Under the pieces are notes generated by a model that saw only the letters and a program-made list of their open reading frames with translations, ran no database searches and was not told the origin of the DNA. The position numbers and the translations under genes were made by a program. Of a DNA stretch of 64,000 bases, positions 53,601 through 62,192 are shown piece by piece. The first letter of the stretch is position 1, and each line of letters opens with the position of its first letter. Source of the DNA: SIG480 sp045649265 (GTDB taxonomy: Bacteria; Bacillota; Clostridia; Oscillospirales; JAAYXM01); NCBI GenBank assembly GCA_045649265.1, contig JAZRPO010000006.1:1-64000 (forward strand), given 5' to 3'.

Positions 53601-54137
53601 TGCATAATTCCTGACAAACACGATGACGGTGACTCTGTTTTTGTAGCCGGCTGTGTTTCCTCAATAAAGCTGAAAACGACTAAAAACAACTCATTGATGG
53701 CATACATGACGCTTGAAGGTCCTGTTAATTCTTTGGAATGCATAATCTTCCCGAAGGTTCTTGAAAAATATCAGCCACTTCTCAGTGAGAATGCCATTGT
53801 GACCGTTCGCGCGAGAATAAATTTCCGAGAAGACTCTTCCCCGCAGCTTATCTGTGACGAAATACGCTCAATCAATGAATACAATAACATTGATGCAGAT
53901 GCTTCTCAAACAAAAAAACGCCTTTATATAAGGCTTTCTGATGAGGAGTGTGAAAATGCAAAAGCGGTCCGCGCTATTATCTCAGCCTTTCCGGGAGAGC
54001 TTGAAACAATACTTTTCTATGAAGATAGCAAAAAACGGATGAGAACGCATACTTCAGATGAAATAGCTCTCCTTACCCGTTTAAAAGAGATTCTCGGAAG
54101 CGATAATGTCGTTTTAAAGGATTCTGTTTCGCGATAA
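50676..54137 (+). CDS. dnaE: DNA polymerase III alpha subunit (DnaE type)
   Basis: The 1153-residue replicative polymerase has an N-terminal PHP domain (HLHLHTEYSLLDG, residues about 4-16), palm motifs PGRGSAAGS and PDIDVDF with catalytic Asp400 and Asp402, the fingers RRAISKKK, a helix-hairpin-helix region and a C-terminal OB fold (about 985-1060). In Firmicutes DnaE commonly works alongside PolC, primarily in primer extension. The start ATG 50676 is four bases after the whiA stop. All catalytic residues are present. Confidence 0.97.
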   Translation: MSRFAHLHLHTEYSLLDGACRINKVCERAKELGQPAIAITDHGVMYGVIDFYRAAKAAGIKPIIGCEVYMAPRSMFDKDYSSDREPAHLVLLCKNETGYKNLIHLVSRAFIDGFYGKPRIDLEILKNHSEGLICLSACLAGTIPRLILRGDVEGAKEHAKALNEIFGNDNFYLEIQDHGIEEQKEVNREIIKFSEELNIPLVATNDAHYITREDAYTQDVLMCVQMNKTLNDTSRMKFATDEFYLKSEDEMAELFPSHPEALENTIKIADMCNLEFEFGNHHLPQYDTPPEFSSSFEYLKKLTSDGFERRYPDAPASYRERLEYELNMISRMGYVDYFLIVWDFISYARSQDIPVGPGRGSAAGSIVSYCLEITNIDPMKYNLYFERFLNPERISMPDIDVDFCQERRQEVIDYVVRKYGSDRVAQIVTFGTMAAKGAIRDVARVMSLPYAEADAIAKSVPNELHMTLNKALEISKPFRDYYEADERYKKLIDTAVALEGMPRHASTHAAGVVITKNEVSSYVPLSANDESIVTQFTMVTLEELGLLKMDFLGLRNLTVLHDAENLVRIHTPDFSVSDIPDNDELTFSELSQGHTAGVFQLESQGMTSVVVGMKPQSIEDITAIVALYRPGPMDSIPHYISSKQNPGNIKYLHPMLKDILEITYGCIVYQEQVMDIFRKVAGFSLGRADMVRRAISKKKEKDLLRERKNFIFGNSEEGIPGAINNGIPEETANKIFDEIVAFANYAFNKAHAASYAVVSYQTAYMKFHYPREYMAALLTSVLDSTDKLASYFELCREMGISVLPPDINESEDTFTVSGENIRFGLAAVKSVGRDFVRAISEERSFAGNFRSLRDFCKRMQNKGLNRRALENLIKCGAFDSTGANRAQLLNIYDSILTGISYTKSRNLDGQFDLFSLDSSEEKITYNEDLLPDIPEYPKQTILSFEKDTLGIYLSGHPLDDYSGLLKRLAVEKLSDCIIPDKHDDGDSVFVAGCVSSIKLKTTKNNSLMAYMTLEGPVNSLECIIFPKVLEKYQPLLSENAIVTVRARINFREDSSPQLICDEIRSINEYNNIDADASQTKKRLYIRLSDEECENAKAVRAIISAFPGELETILFYEDSKKRMRTHTSDEIALLTRLKEILGSDNVVLKDSVSR

Positions 54138-54219
54138 TCCCCTTCTGCTAATTTTGCTTTTTACGTACACACGGATAATTATTACTACATTTTAAAACTT
54201 TTTGAAAGGTTGATTTTCA

Positions 54220-55191
54220 ATGTCTGCCATAAAAACGATTGGGGTCCTTACAAGTGGAGGCGATGCCCCCGGAATGAATGCTGCAATACGCGCTGTTGCA
54301 AGAGCTGCTGCATATCACGGCATTACATGTCTTGGTATCCGCCGCGGATACAATGGGCTTATCAACGGAGATGTCGTTGAACTTAATGCACGAAGCGTTA
54401 ACGGCATTATCTCAAAAGGCGGAACAATGCTTTTTACTGCGCGTTGTCCGGAATTCGTTACAGAAACCGGGTTTGAAAAAGCTGTTTCTACATGCAAATA
54501 TCTCGGACTTGACGGAATTGTTACTATCGGTGGGGACGGTACTTTCAGAGGCGCGCGTGACTTGGCAAATCGCGGAATCCATACAATCGGAGTTCCCGCC
54601 ACAATTGATAATGACATATCCTCCACACAATACAGCATAGGCTTTGACACAGCTTGCAATACAGCTCTTGACGCAATCGACAAGCTACGCGACACGATGC
54701 AATCGCACGAGCGTTGCTCTGTTGTTGAGGTTATGGGCCACAACGCCGGACACCTCGCGCTTCACGTCGGTATTGCGTGCGGTGCTCAGGCTGTTCTCGT
54801 TCCCGAAAAGCCATTTGATTTTCAACGTGATGTTGTTGAAAAAATTCGTGCAGGTAGAATCAACAAACGTTCTCACTACATCATTATCCAGGCCGAAGGC
54901 GTTGGAAATTCCATTGAGATTACAAATCGAATAATCGAAGAAACCGGAATAGATACAAGACTTACGATTCTCGGGCATATTCAGCGAGGAGGGAGCCCGA
55001 CTGCACGAGACCGTGTTATGGCAAGCCGTTTTGGTGCATATGCCGTTCAAACCCTTTTAGCCGGCGAAACCAATCGCGTTGTCTGCTTGAATAACGGCGA
55101 AATTTGCAACATCGATATAAACAAAGCACTTGAAATGAAAAGGGACATTCAGGAAGATATGTATTTGACATCAAAAATCATGTCTATATGA
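54220..55191 (+). CDS. pfkA: ATP-dependent 6-phosphofructokinase
   Basis: The 323-residue glycolytic enzyme phosphorylates fructose-6-phosphate. TSGGDAPGMNAAIR (11-24), GGDGTFRGA and PATIDNDISSTQYSIGFDTA with the catalytic Asp of TIDND are intact. GGDGT followed by a Thr/Phe pattern fits the ATP rather than the pyrophosphate enzyme. RBS GAAAGGTTG is near. It is the last gene of the plus-strand run and the terminator follows. Confidence 0.96.
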   Translation: MSAIKTIGVLTSGGDAPGMNAAIRAVARAAAYHGITCLGIRRGYNGLINGDVVELNARSVNGIISKGGTMLFTARCPEFVTETGFEKAVSTCKYLGLDGIVTIGGDGTFRGARDLANRGIHTIGVPATIDNDISSTQYSIGFDTACNTALDAIDKLRDTMQSHERCSVVEVMGHNAGHLALHVGIACGAQAVLVPEKPFDFQRDVVEKIRAGRINKRSHYIIIQAEGVGNSIEITNRIIEETGIDTRLTILGHIQRGGSPTARDRVMASRFGAYAVQTLLAGETNRVVCLNNGEICNIDINKALEMKRDIQEDMYLTSKIMSI

Positions 55192-55200
55192 GAGAAACGA

Positions 55201-55236
55201 AAAAAGGCTCGCAATCCGTCAGGATTGCGAGTCTTT
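55201..55236. terminator. Bidirectional terminator
   Basis: A stem of about 13 bp (one G-U/mismatch) pairs 55205-55217 with 55222-55234, followed by TTT and preceded by an A tract. It lies between convergent pfkA and the coiled-coil gene. Confidence 0.8.
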
Positions 55237-55245
55237 CTATTGATT

Positions 55246-55731
55246 TTATTCTTCTGTATCAGCAGTATTTGTTTTTACAACCGCAGTCTTAAATTGCTTT
55301 CTGGATTCTCTTGTTTCATTCAACGCCTGCTCAATAACTGATTCAAGCCTGCGAAGAGTATCCTCTGCATAATCATTTGCGGCACGGCGAAGCTCTTTTG
55401 ACTTTGTCTCGGCAACAGCCATAATCTCACTTGCCTTTTGTTTTGAAGTGAGCGTAATTTCCTCCTCTGAAATCATATGGAGGGCACGCTCCTCCGCAGC
55501 GGCCTTGATAGCTTCTGCTTCTCTTTTTGCCGCAGCAAGAATCTCGTTTCTGCTGTCCACAATCGTTCTTGCCTGTTCAATATCTTTTGGAAGATTAACC
55601 CGAATCTCATCAATGAGGTCAAGAACCTTTTCCCTTTCAAGAAGACACTTTTCAGCTCCAAAAGGAAGTGCCCAAGCCTCAGACACCATATCATAAAGCA
55701 TATTTACCAATTCATCAATTCCACTTGCCAT
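55246..55731 (-). CDS. Coiled-coil protein linked to coaD (DivIVA/ATPase-H-like)
   Basis: The 161-residue protein is mostly one long charged alpha-helix: heptad-like stretches at about 55-145, rich in Ala, Glu, Arg and Lys (EAEAIKAAAEERA). Such proteins in Clostridia are annotated variously as V-type ATPase subunit H or DivIVA-like, with no proof. It overlaps coaD by one base (TAATG). Function unknown; a scaffold or polar-localisation role is conceivable. Confidence 0.75.
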   Translation of the reverse strand: MASGIDELVNMLYDMVSEAWALPFGAEKCLLEREKVLDLIDEIRVNLPKDIEQARTIVDSRNEILAAAKREAEAIKAAAEERALHMISEEEITLTSKQKASEIMAVAETKSKELRRAANDYAEDTLRRLESVIEQALNETRESRKQFKTAVVKTNTADTEE

Positions 55732-56222
55732 TATTTCCCGTCTCCCCTCATAAACTTTTTTCTTACATCCTCAAGAATTTTTTCATCAACAAAAGCTGAA
55801 ATATCGCCGCCCAAAGAACAAACTTCTTTAACAATACTTGACGAAAGATAAAGATTTTCCTCCGATGTCGGCAAAAACAAGGTTTCGAGCTTTGGATTAA
55901 GCTTTCTGTTGATAAGGGCCATCTGAAATTCGCTTTCAAAATCGCTGACAGCTCGAAGCCCTTTTATAATAACGCAATCACCAACGGATTTTACCCACTC
56001 CGCAAGCAAAGCATCAGATAATCGGATTTCAACGTTTCTGAATTTTTTTGTGCATCTTAAAAGAAATTCACTTCTTTCTTCTAAGGAAAACGCCGGTTTC
56101 TTTTTGCCGTTAACCATAACAACGACGACCACTTTGTCAAAAATTTCTGATGCTCTCTCTATAATGTCGAGGTGCCCTTTTGTGACCGGGTCAAAGCTAC
56201 CGGGATATACTGCAATTTTCAT
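55731..56222 (-). CDS. coaD: Phosphopantetheine adenylyltransferase
   Basis: The 163-residue enzyme of coenzyme A synthesis has the nucleotidyltransferase signature YPGSFDPVTKGHLDII, with the HIGH-like TKGH at 14-17, and the KGLRAVSDFE and SSSIVKEV blocks. It follows rsmD by five bases, the standard rsmD-coaD pair. Confidence 0.97.
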   Translation of the reverse strand: MKIAVYPGSFDPVTKGHLDIIERASEIFDKVVVVVMVNGKKKPAFSLEERSEFLLRCTKKFRNVEIRLSDALLAEWVKSVGDCVIIKGLRAVSDFESEFQMALINRKLNPKLETLFLPTSEENLYLSSSIVKEVCSLGGDISAFVDEKILEDVRKKFMRGDGK

Positions 56223-56227
56223 ATCTA

Positions 56228-56779
56228 TTACCCCTCAAACGGTGTGTTGCGTATTACCGTGAGCTTAATCGTGCCATATTTATACTCTTTAAACGAATAA
56301 CACTCCGGCAAAATTTTCGCAACATCGGTGGCAGCATCTGTCTCACAGATTATTATACCATTTTCTGATAATATGTCAAATTTATTGATCCTTTCAAGCG
56401 CAGAGGCAAGGAGCGAAGCTTTATATGGCGGATCTAAAAATATTACATCATATTTCGCGCCTTTTGTCAATACTTCTGAAAAATCACAGTTGTGAATACT
56501 TATCGTATCCTCAAAGCCACACTTTTTTACGTTTTCCCTGATAACCGACACCGCAGCCTTTGAGATGTCAACTGCAACAGCCCACCTTGCGCCGCGGCTG
56601 ATAGCTTCAATAGCGAGCTGACCGCTGCCCGAGAAGAGGTCAAGCACACGTTTGCCGGCTATCTCAAACTGAATTATGTTAAAAATCGAACCCTTGACTT
56701 TATCTGTTGTCGGGCGAGTAGCTTCGCCTTCAAGTGTTTTCAGAACTCTCCCTCGAGCGCTTCCTGCAATAACGCGCAT
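56228..56779 (-). CDS. rsmD: 16S rRNA (guanine966-N2)-methyltransferase RsmD
   Basis: The 183-residue SAM methyltransferase opens MRVIAGSARGRVLKTLEG, then the SAM motif DLFSGSGQLAIEA and the catalytic FLDPPYKA (N6-adenine-like NPPY family). It lies two bases after uvrC, upstream of coaD. Confidence 0.95.
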   Translation of the reverse strand: MRVIAGSARGRVLKTLEGEATRPTTDKVKGSIFNIIQFEIAGKRVLDLFSGSGQLAIEAISRGARWAVAVDISKAAVSVIRENVKKCGFEDTISIHNCDFSEVLTKGAKYDVIFLDPPYKASLLASALERINKFDILSENGIIICETDAATDVAKILPECYSFKEYKYGTIKLTVIRNTPFEG

Positions 56780-56781
56780 GT

Positions 56782-58599
56782 TTATTCCTCCCCGCCGCGA
56801 AAATATTTATAAACACTTACTGCCGTTTTTTCCGGTAAAACAGCAGCAAGCTCCGGTATTGATGCATTTTTTACTTTATCAATACTCTTGAAGTGCTCAA
56901 GGAGCTTAATTGCACGTTTTTTCCCCACACCATCGATTTTCGTCAATTCGCTTTGTGTCACACTCCTCGCACGAAGCTTTCTGTGATATTCAATAGAGTA
57001 TCTGTGAACCTCATCCTGGAGCGTTGCAAAAAAACGAAAAACTGCTTGGTTTCCGGAAATGCCGATTTCTCTCCCTTGTGAATCAATTATCGCACGTGTC
57101 ATATGCTTATCATCTTTTACGATACCAAAAAGAGGAGCGTTTATTTCTGCTTCCCGTAAAAAGCTCAAAACTGCGCGCACCTGACCAATCCCGCCATCAA
57201 GAAGAATGAGGTCCGGACAGTTTAAAAACGCTTTGTCTCCGTTTTTATACCTGAAAAATCGGCGTTTGAGCATCTCTTGCATTGCTCGCGGATCGTCCTG
57301 ACCTTCAAGCGTTTTAATCTTGAAACGCTTATATTCACGCCGTGCCGGCGCTCCATTTAAGAATACGACCATCCCGCCCACCATTTCTTTTCCGGCAAAA
57401 TTTGAAATATCGTATGCCTCAATTCTTTTCGGAAAATCGGGAAGAGATAGAATTTTCTTTATATCTTCCAGAATTCTTGCATTTTTCTCTTCTTTGTTCG
57501 TGGAGGCCACCGACTTTTCTTCGGCGTTTTTATAGGCCATTTGTACGAACTTAAGCTTGTCACCACGTTGCGGGCAAATCACGCGCACACGCCTTCCTGA
57601 AAGCTCCGAGAGCCATTCTGAAAGCACATCCGGCGAGGAAGGTGCATATTGCAAATAGATTTGACGAGGTAAAGTACTTCTATCGGAATAATATCGAAGT
57701 AAAAATTCTTCTAAAAGCTCTGACAGTTCTCCATAGACGGGAGTTTCAATCGTCTTTGTTTCGCTTTCAAGCAAAGTACCGTTGATAAAATGAAGAATTG
57801 AAAAAAATGTCTTACTTTCCCCTGCATAAAGCGCAAGCACATCGGTATCCGACATCATACCCGAGATGATTTTCTGTTTTGTTGAAAGTGCATTTATTGA
57901 ACGGATTTCATCGCGCAGCTTCCCTGCTCGTTCAAATTCAAGGTTTTCTGCATGCATCAGCATTTTTTCTTCAAGAAGTTCGAGAACATCACTTGTTTTC
58001 CCGGAAAGTATCATACATGCCCTTTCAATCCGCTCTCTGTACTCTTCTTTTGATACGTTTCCTGAGCAAATCGCATCACACTTGCCAATGTGGCTATTAA
58101 GGCATGGGCGCCCTTTTCCTATATCACGCGGAAATTTTTTATTGCATAATGGAAGGTGCAAAAGCTCCGACACGGTTTCGATTGCGCGGCGCGATTGTAC
58201 CCTTCCTCCATACGGCCCGAAATATTCTGCACCATCATCCGCAATCTTTGAGACGATTGAAAACCCGGGATACTCATCCTTAACCGAAAGGCGAATAAAC
58301 GGATAGCCCTTATCATCTTTAAGAATGATATTATACTTCGGTTTATGGCGTTTTATCAGAGAGTTCTCAAGAACAAGTGCTTCAAATTCGGTATCTGTGA
58401 TTATATAATCAAAATCAAAAATCCGAGAAATCATCATTTTTGTTTTTGAATTATGAGATGCGTTTGACCTGAAATATGAATTAACTCTGTTATATAACTT
58501 TTTTGCCTTGCCAACATAGATGATTTCTTTGTCGGAATTCATCATAATATAAACTCCGGGAGATTGCGGCAGCTTTAAAGCCTTCTCTTTAACAGTCAT
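56782..58599 (-). CDS. uvrC: Excinuclease ABC subunit C
   Basis: The 605-residue nuclease makes the two cuts in nucleotide excision repair. The N-terminal GIY-YIG domain (SPGVYIMMNSDKEIIYVGKAKKLYNRV), a UVR motif (about 200-235), the RNase H-like domain with EAYDISNFAGKEMVGGMVVF, and a C-terminal helix-hairpin-helix (DGVGKKRAIKLLEHF) are present. A short Cys cluster lies in HIGKCDAICSG. Start is ATG 58599 behind AGGTG. Confidence 0.96.
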   Translation of the reverse strand: MTVKEKALKLPQSPGVYIMMNSDKEIIYVGKAKKLYNRVNSYFRSNASHNSKTKMMISRIFDFDYIITDTEFEALVLENSLIKRHKPKYNIILKDDKGYPFIRLSVKDEYPGFSIVSKIADDGAEYFGPYGGRVQSRRAIETVSELLHLPLCNKKFPRDIGKGRPCLNSHIGKCDAICSGNVSKEEYRERIERACMILSGKTSDVLELLEEKMLMHAENLEFERAGKLRDEIRSINALSTKQKIISGMMSDTDVLALYAGESKTFFSILHFINGTLLESETKTIETPVYGELSELLEEFLLRYYSDRSTLPRQIYLQYAPSSPDVLSEWLSELSGRRVRVICPQRGDKLKFVQMAYKNAEEKSVASTNKEEKNARILEDIKKILSLPDFPKRIEAYDISNFAGKEMVGGMVVFLNGAPARREYKRFKIKTLEGQDDPRAMQEMLKRRFFRYKNGDKAFLNCPDLILLDGGIGQVRAVLSFLREAEINAPLFGIVKDDKHMTRAIIDSQGREIGISGNQAVFRFFATLQDEVHRYSIEYHRKLRARSVTQSELTKIDGVGKKRAIKLLEHFKSIDKVKNASIPELAAVLPEKTAVSVYKYFRGGEE

Positions 58600-58620
58600 T
58601 TTTTCACCTGCCAATAGCAG

Positions 58621-58645
58621 TATAGACGGCCAAGAGCCGTCTATA
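58621..58645. terminator. Hairpin between the Crh-like gene and uvrC
   Basis: A 10-bp perfect stem pairs 58621-58630 with 58636-58645 around CAAGA. No T run follows on the minus strand, so termination may be partial. Confidence 0.5.
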
Positions 58646-58661
58646 ACAAAATGCAATTAAA

Positions 58662-58931
58662 TTAAAGTTTATCGGAAAAGTTGCTTCCGACAAGTTCCGT
58701 CAAAGCGACAAGCGCCTCGTCTTCATCAACGCCGTCTGCAATTATGGTAACCTTTGTGCCTTTGACGATTCCAAGGGACAAAACCCCGAGCAAGCTCTTT
58801 GCATTAACGCAACGCTCTTCGCGTTCAACCTGAATACTGCATTTGAACTCGTTTGCCTTCTGAATAAAAAATGTAGCAGGTCGTGCACGGAGACCTATTT
58901 CATTGTTAATGATAACTTCTTTAGAACACAT
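58662..58931 (-). CDS. Crh-like HPr paralogue with Arg in place of His15
   Basis: The 89-residue HPr-fold protein has GLRARPATFFIQKA where HPr has GIHARPA, so the phosphorylatable His15 is replaced by Arg. The regulatory serine block VNAKSLLGVLSLG is intact. This is the arrangement of Crh, in which residue 15 is Gln and Ser46 phosphorylation lets the protein act in catabolite repression with CcpA. Start is ATG 58931 behind AAGGAG; the in-frame TTG is too close. It has its own promoter and lies between mutS2 and uvrC. Confidence 0.88.
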   Translation of the reverse strand: MCSKEVIINNEIGLRARPATFFIQKANEFKCSIQVEREERCVNAKSLLGVLSLGIVKGTKVTIIADGVDEDEALVALTELVGSNFSDKL

Positions 58932-58980
58932 TTGGAGCAATCTCCTTTTTTAAAATTTAAACTCATTATCCCACATACAT

Positions 58981-59010
58981 ATAATAACAAATTCAGCACG
59001 TATAAGTCAA
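58981..59010 (-). promoter_or_regulatory. Promoter of the Crh-like gene
   Basis: Minus strand TTGACT (59005-59010), an 18-base spacer and TATTAT (58981-58986). Confidence 0.6.
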
Positions 59011-59021
59011 TATATTTTTAA

Positions 59022-61409
59022 TCAAATTCTCAGTTCTGCAATAGTTACTCCGTCCTCACCCTCGCCGTAAACTCCCAGTCTCCAGCTTTTAATATGGGGA
59101 TGTGAGCGCAGATATGAATGCACGGTCTTTCTGAGAATTCCGGTTCCCTTTCCATGTATTATCGTAACTGAATTCAGTTTTGCAAGGAAAGCTGTGTCGA
59201 GATATGAGCCGAGGGTGTATTCAGCTTCATCTGCAGTCATTCCTCTCAGATCCACCTCGGGTTTTACTGATATATTGCGAAGCTCTGCCTTTTTCTTTGC
59301 AACAAAATCATTAACCGTTTTTTGTCCGCTTTCTTCAATGAGAGAAACCTCTTGGGGCCGAGCCGAAACTTTCATTATCCCCGCCTGAACAGTAAGAAGG
59401 CCGGTTTTTTCGGAAATCTCAACCACCGTTCCTTGAAGACCGAGCTCACAAAGCTCAACGGTATCACCCGGACGAAGCTTTCTCGGAAGTGGCTTTGGGG
59501 TGGGCCTTGGTTTTGAACGGATAACTCCGCGTTCTGCTTCGTTAAGTCCGCGTTTTAATTCATTCTGCGCCTCGTTAATTCTGTTTCTATCTGCCTTTTT
59601 TGATTCAAGCTTGCGAATTTCTTTAATTTCTTCAAGCGCCTTGTCCGCAGCTTCCCTGGCATCCTTCAGAATCTTTTCTGCATCCTCGCGCGCTTTTTCA
59701 ATAACACTTATTTTTCTTTTTTCAAGCTCTTTTTCAAATTGCTCAGATTTCTTCTTTCTGTTTTCGACATCAGCGCGCAGAGTATTTGCACGTTCAAGCT
59801 CTATATCGAGCTCTTTTTGCTTTTCTTCAAGACGGGAAAGAATTTCATCAAACCGTTTATCCTCCCGCTCTACTAAACTTCCTGCACTTTCAATAATATT
59901 CATCGGAAGCCCAAGACGTTCGGAAATCGCGAAAGCGTTGCTCTTCCCCGGAATGCCAATAAGCAACCTATACGTTGGTTTTAATGTTGTAACATCAAAC
60001 TCACAGCTTGCATTTTCAACGCGTTTTGTGATGAGCGCAAAGCTTTTTAACTCTGCATAGTGAGTTGTTGCTATTATTTTTGCCCCGAGCGACATAATAT
60101 ATTCGATTATTGAAACAGCAAGCGCAGCGCCCTCAACCGGGTCTGTTCCTGCGCCAAGCTCATCTACAAGAACGAGAGAGTTATCATCTGCCTCACCTAC
60201 TATTTCAACAATGTTTTTCATGTGTGATGAAAAGGTCGAAAGCGATTGTTCTATGCTCTGTTCATCTCCGATATCTGCAAAAATCTTAGTAAATACGGAT
60301 ATTTCACTTCCGTAGTCACACGGAATATACATTCCGCACTCTGCCATAAGAGTGAGAAGCCCGACTGTTTTAAGGGAAACGGTTTTTCCTCCCGTATTCG
60401 GGCCGGTGATGACGAGTGTATCAAAGTCTTCCCCTAGCCTTATTGATATCGGCACGGTCGTATCCTTATTCAAAAGCGGATGCCTTGCATTTATGAGGTT
60501 AACCGTTCCCTTATCATTAACAACGGGAGCTTCGGCATTCATTGTATAGGAAAGCTGCCCCATAGCAAATATTAAATCAAGTCGGGTGAGAACCTGAAAG
60601 TCGCGCTCTAAACCCTCCGAGATATTGGAAGCCTCAGCCGAAAGGCAGGCAAGGATTCTTTCTATCTCCTTCTTTTCTTCAGCTTCAAGCTCACGCAGGG
60701 AGTTATTAAGCTCAACAACCTGCATCGGCTCAACAAAAACCGTTGCTCCTGTTGAAGAAATATCATGGACAAGGCCCTTAATCTCTCCCTTGTACTCACT
60801 CTTAACAGGAACTACATATCTGCCTGAGCGCTGGGTTATTATGGCTTCCTGCAAGTATTTTGATTTGTTGGGAGAAGACACTATCTGAGCAAGAACTTCT
60901 CTTATTTTTTCTCCGCTACGGCGTATTTTTCTGCGAATGGAAAGAAGCTCTGCAGATGCCGTATCCGCTATCTCCTCCGGGCTAAGAATTGCGCCTCTGA
61001 TTTTATCTTCAAAACTTTTGTCAATAAACAGAGCTGCAAAAAAAGAGTCAAGCTCTGTTTTTTCATTTCTTCTGTCATCTTCAAGGTAGCTCTGTGCACC
61101 TCTCGCAACTTTAAGGATGTCTGCAACAAATAAAAGTTCTGAGGGGTTTAAAAGCCCCCCTATTGCAGCACGCCGCAGGAGGGGCGCTATATCCCGCACT
61201 CCTGAAAAAGACGGCGCCCCTTTAAGCCCAATCAGCTTTCTTGCTGCACCTGTCCTTGCCAGGGCAAGTCGCACTTCACCGGCACTTGTAACCGGAACAA
61301 GCTCACGAGCAAGTTTTTTTGCACCTTCACTAACCGCATGCTCTGCCAGAAGCTCAAGGACTGCTGAAAGTTCAAGCGTTTTTATCGATTTTTCATACAA
61401 ATTGTCCAT
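59022..61409 (-). CDS. mutS2: MutS2 endonuclease/ribosome-rescue ATPase
   Basis: The 795-residue MutS-family protein has a lever/clamp region, Walker A TGPNTGGKT, Walker B LVLVDELGAGTDP, a long coiled coil (about 515-625), and a C-terminal Smr domain with VDLRGMTADEAE and HGKGTGILR. It lacks the mismatch-recognition domain of MutS. The family suppresses recombination or splits collided ribosomes. It lies 15 bases after recO. Confidence 0.97.
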   Translation of the reverse strand: MDNLYEKSIKTLELSAVLELLAEHAVSEGAKKLARELVPVTSAGEVRLALARTGAARKLIGLKGAPSFSGVRDIAPLLRRAAIGGLLNPSELLFVADILKVARGAQSYLEDDRRNEKTELDSFFAALFIDKSFEDKIRGAILSPEEIADTASAELLSIRRKIRRSGEKIREVLAQIVSSPNKSKYLQEAIITQRSGRYVVPVKSEYKGEIKGLVHDISSTGATVFVEPMQVVELNNSLRELEAEEKKEIERILACLSAEASNISEGLERDFQVLTRLDLIFAMGQLSYTMNAEAPVVNDKGTVNLINARHPLLNKDTTVPISIRLGEDFDTLVITGPNTGGKTVSLKTVGLLTLMAECGMYIPCDYGSEISVFTKIFADIGDEQSIEQSLSTFSSHMKNIVEIVGEADDNSLVLVDELGAGTDPVEGAALAVSIIEYIMSLGAKIIATTHYAELKSFALITKRVENASCEFDVTTLKPTYRLLIGIPGKSNAFAISERLGLPMNIIESAGSLVEREDKRFDEILSRLEEKQKELDIELERANTLRADVENRKKKSEQFEKELEKRKISVIEKAREDAEKILKDAREAADKALEEIKEIRKLESKKADRNRINEAQNELKRGLNEAERGVIRSKPRPTPKPLPRKLRPGDTVELCELGLQGTVVEISEKTGLLTVQAGIMKVSARPQEVSLIEESGQKTVNDFVAKKKAELRNISVKPEVDLRGMTADEAEYTLGSYLDTAFLAKLNSVTIIHGKGTGILRKTVHSYLRSHPHIKSWRLGVYGEGEDGVTIAELRI

Positions 61410-61424
61410 AACAGTCTCCGCAAA

Positions 61425-62156
61425 TCAAAGAAGCCCTTTATAAAAGGCATCTGTCTTAAAATTTCTGTCAAAATGAAATGTCAGATATTCATTCGTTATC
61501 TTAGACATTTTTTTCATGGAATCCTCATTGATTGAAAAGGAAAATATTTTTTTCGGGTCCTCAGAAACAACATATTTCATTGCATCAATTACACTTGCAT
61601 CGACAGAATAGTTTCCGCCAGCGTTGCAGTTTTCACAAACTATGCCGCCGTTTTTTATATCAAAAAACGAAAAACCTGACTGATGACCGCAGCAAATGCA
61701 CGAGTTAAGACTTGGAGAATATCCCGATAGTTCAGCCGCTTTCAGTTCAAAAACCGCCTTAATTCTGTCGTTTGGGATATTGGTCTTTGCAAGTGCATAA
61801 AGAGCATTAAGCCCAAGCCTCAAAAGCTCAGGGTTTATCGTATCTGCATCTGCCGCTTGCTCCAGAACCTCTGCAAAATATGACGCAAGTGCAAGCTTCA
61901 CAATATCGCCGCGCACACCAAAGAACATTTCAATCGGTTCTGCCTCGTTGAGAGTATATCTCCCTCCGCTTTCATACAGAGTAAATTCTGAGTATGTGAG
62001 AAGCTGTATTGCCGCAGAGACCTTGCTGCCCTTTCTTTTTGCACCTCGTGCAAGAACAGAAAGCTTCCCCGAACATTCCGTAAGAACACTCAGCATAACA
62101 TCAGCATCTTTATACGGAGTTTCGCGTAATATCAATCCTTTTTCAACTATCTGCAC
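61425..62156 (-). CDS. recO: DNA repair protein RecO
   Basis: The 243-residue mediator loads RecA with RecR. An N-terminal OB fold (GLILRETPYKDADVMLSVLTE) and a Cys4 zinc site (CICCGHQ and CENCN) are seen. The start is uncertain: GTG 62156 is eight bases after AGGCGG, whereas an in-frame GTG at 62165 overlaps the RBS. It lies downstream of era. Confidence 0.92.
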   Translation of the reverse strand: MQIVEKGLILRETPYKDADVMLSVLTECSGKLSVLARGAKRKGSKVSAAIQLLTYSEFTLYESGGRYTLNEAEPIEMFFGVRGDIVKLALASYFAEVLEQAADADTINPELLRLGLNALYALAKTNIPNDRIKAVFELKAAELSGYSPSLNSCICCGHQSGFSFFDIKNGGIVCENCNAGGNYSVDASVIDAMKYVVSEDPKKIFSFSINEDSMKKMSKITNEYLTFHFDRNFKTDAFYKGLL

Positions 62157-62192
62157 CTGCAACACCGCCTATAAAGCAAAATAACTTTACAG

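Noticed and set aside
59500..60060. Open frame of 186 codons on the plus strand inside mutS2
   Set aside because: It is antisense to the coiled-coil part of mutS2. The serine/phenylalanine-rich product reflects the GAA/AAG-rich codons on the other strand.
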